Below, piece after piece: positions 5,020 to 5,677 of a DNA stretch of 5,677 nt. This DNA is from CAYLZW01 sp964388085 (GTDB lineage Bacteria > Myxococcota > UBA727 > CAYLZW01). Under the pieces are notes generated by a model. The model was not told the DNA's origin, did no database searches, and worked only from the letters and a program-made list of their open reading frames with translations. The stretch's first letter is position 1. Every line of letters starts with the position of its first letter. The stretch covers positions 1-5,677 of the forward strand of contig CAYLZW010000362.1 of NCBI GenBank assembly GCA_964388085.1, in the 5' to 3' direction. The translations under genes were made by a program, and so were the position numbers.

Positions 5020-5677
5020 ATGACCCACCCGAGCATCCATTACCTGGACTCCGACAGCCCCCCGCGCATCTTGTTCTCGGGGGACCAGTTCCTCATCGAG
5101 CACCTGCCCGCGGGGACGCGCTGCATCTATCCGAAGCCGCCCATGCAGGGGCTGAAAGATCCCGACGCGGCCATCCGCTACGCGCTGAACCACCCGGAGA
5201 ACAGCGAGCCGCTGCACGCGCTGTTGTTCCCGGGCATGAAGGTGACCATCGCCTTCGACGACGTCAGCGTGCCCTTGCCGCCGATGAAGAAGCCGGACGT
5301 ACGCCAGCGCATGCTCGAGATCGTGCTCGAGATCCTGGCCGACCACGGCGTCGATGACATTCACTTGATCGCGGCGCTCGCGGTGCACCGGCGCATGACC
5401 GAGACGGAGCTGAAGCACGCGGTCGGGGAGCGCATCTTCCGCGAGTACCACCCGGACCGGCTCTACAACCACGACGCCGAGGACGCCGACAACATGGTGC
5501 AGGTCGGCATGACGGATCGCGACGAGGTCGTCGACGTCAACAAGCGCGCGGCCGAGAGCGATCTCGTCATCTACGTGAACGTGAACTTCGTGCCCATGGA
5601 CGGCGGCCACAAGTCCGTCGCGGTGGGGCTCTGCGGGTACAAGGCGCTGCGCGCGCACCACAACCCGAAGACCATGC
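5020..5677 (+). CDS. LarA/DUF2088-family protein (nickel-pincer racemase-like), divergent, C-terminus cut by window edge
   Basis: The first 219 residues are in view; the family is about 420. LarA-type enzymes use a nickel-pincer nucleotide cofactor to racemise or epimerise 2-hydroxyacids in the cytoplasm. Seen: residues 55-92 read YALNHPENSEPLHALLF, then KVTIAFDDVSVPLPP, the position of the family's DDxTRPxP motif. VDDIHLIAALAVHRRMTETEL (111-131) matches the A-x-G-x-H-R-x-M-T-x-x-E signature, with His123 at the catalytic histidine. YNHDAEDADNMVQVGMTDR (149-167) and AAESDLVIYVNVNF (177-190) follow the family order. Departures: the Arg of the DDxTR motif is replaced (SVP, 83-85). The usual PHxxAGFSGGxK stretch appears as VPMDGGHKSV (191-200), so a His is lost and the loop shortened, though Lys198 and the later HHN (213-215) remain. 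The start is the first ATG in a frame with strong family homology; its RBS is poor. Substrate unknown; racemase activity uncertain. Confidence 0.85.
   Translation, partial: MTHPSIHYLDSDSPPRILFSGDQFLIEHLPAGTRCIYPKPPMQGLKDPDAAIRYALNHPENSEPLHALLFPGMKVTIAFDDVSVPLPPMKKPDVRQRMLEIVLEILADHGVDDIHLIAALAVHRRMTETELKHAVGERIFREYHPDRLYNHDAEDADNMVQVGMTDRDEVVDVNKRAAESDLVIYVNVNFVPMDGGHKSVAVGLCGYKALRAHHNPKTM

Noticed and set aside
4983..5357. 124-codon plus-strand frame overlapping the LarA-like start
   Set aside because: Out of frame with the LarA-like gene, which shows clear family motifs; a shadow.
4777..5661. N-terminal extension of the minus-strand frame that ends at 4213 (482 codons in all)
   Set aside because: This part is antisense to the LarA-like gene and lacks coding composition; only the part from the ATG at 4776 onward looks coding.

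Overview
The window is a high-GC (roughly two-thirds G+C) piece of bacterial chromosome. Codon third positions are strongly G/C, ORFs are compact, and there is a secreted modular protein with a cysteine-rich C-terminal domain. Together these suggest a myxobacterium-like or related environmental bacterium, but that is inference; nothing here fixes the taxon.

Layout. (1) Positions 1-1453, minus strand: most of glmS (glucosamine-6-phosphate synthase), cut by the left window edge, with a near-perfect Shine-Dalgarno, a short leader hairpin and a weak promoter candidate. (2) Positions 1570-1738, minus: a broken C-terminal scrap of an aldo/keto reductase, with a frameshift and an upstream stop. (3) Positions 1757-2959, minus: a probable two-gene unit, a HAD-IIA (NagD-like) hydrolase followed 67 bases later by an 81-residue protein of unknown function with an excellent RBS. 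It is closed by a strong intrinsic terminator whose stem overlaps the end of the small gene. (4) Positions 2960-3104: a divergent intergenic region with two short inverted repeats. (5) Positions 3105-4199, plus: a secreted modular protein (signal peptide, beta-rich N-terminal domain, short 6-residue repeat, ten-cysteine C-terminal domain). (6) Positions 4200-4776, minus: an unrecognised basic protein whose reading frame looks coding for about 113 codons and then decays into a repeat-rich, possibly mobile-element-derived tract. (7) Positions 4777-5019: a divergent intergenic region with a clean TGCGTA-N6-TACGCA dyad. (8) Positions 5020-5677, plus: the N-terminal 219 residues of a divergent LarA/DUF2088-family protein, cut by the right edge.

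The genes do not form an obvious pathway. GlmS supplies glucosamine-6-phosphate for cell-wall precursors, and NagD-like HAD enzymes act on small phosphate esters, but no direct metabolic link can be shown. I see no CRISPR array, tRNA, rRNA, phage or defence cassette, and no convincing undescribed multi-gene system. The best leads are the unusual active-site motifs of the HAD and LarA-like proteins, the small gene ending in a terminator, the modular secreted protein, and the two decayed loci. Very long ORFs antisense to the real genes are by-products of high GC3.
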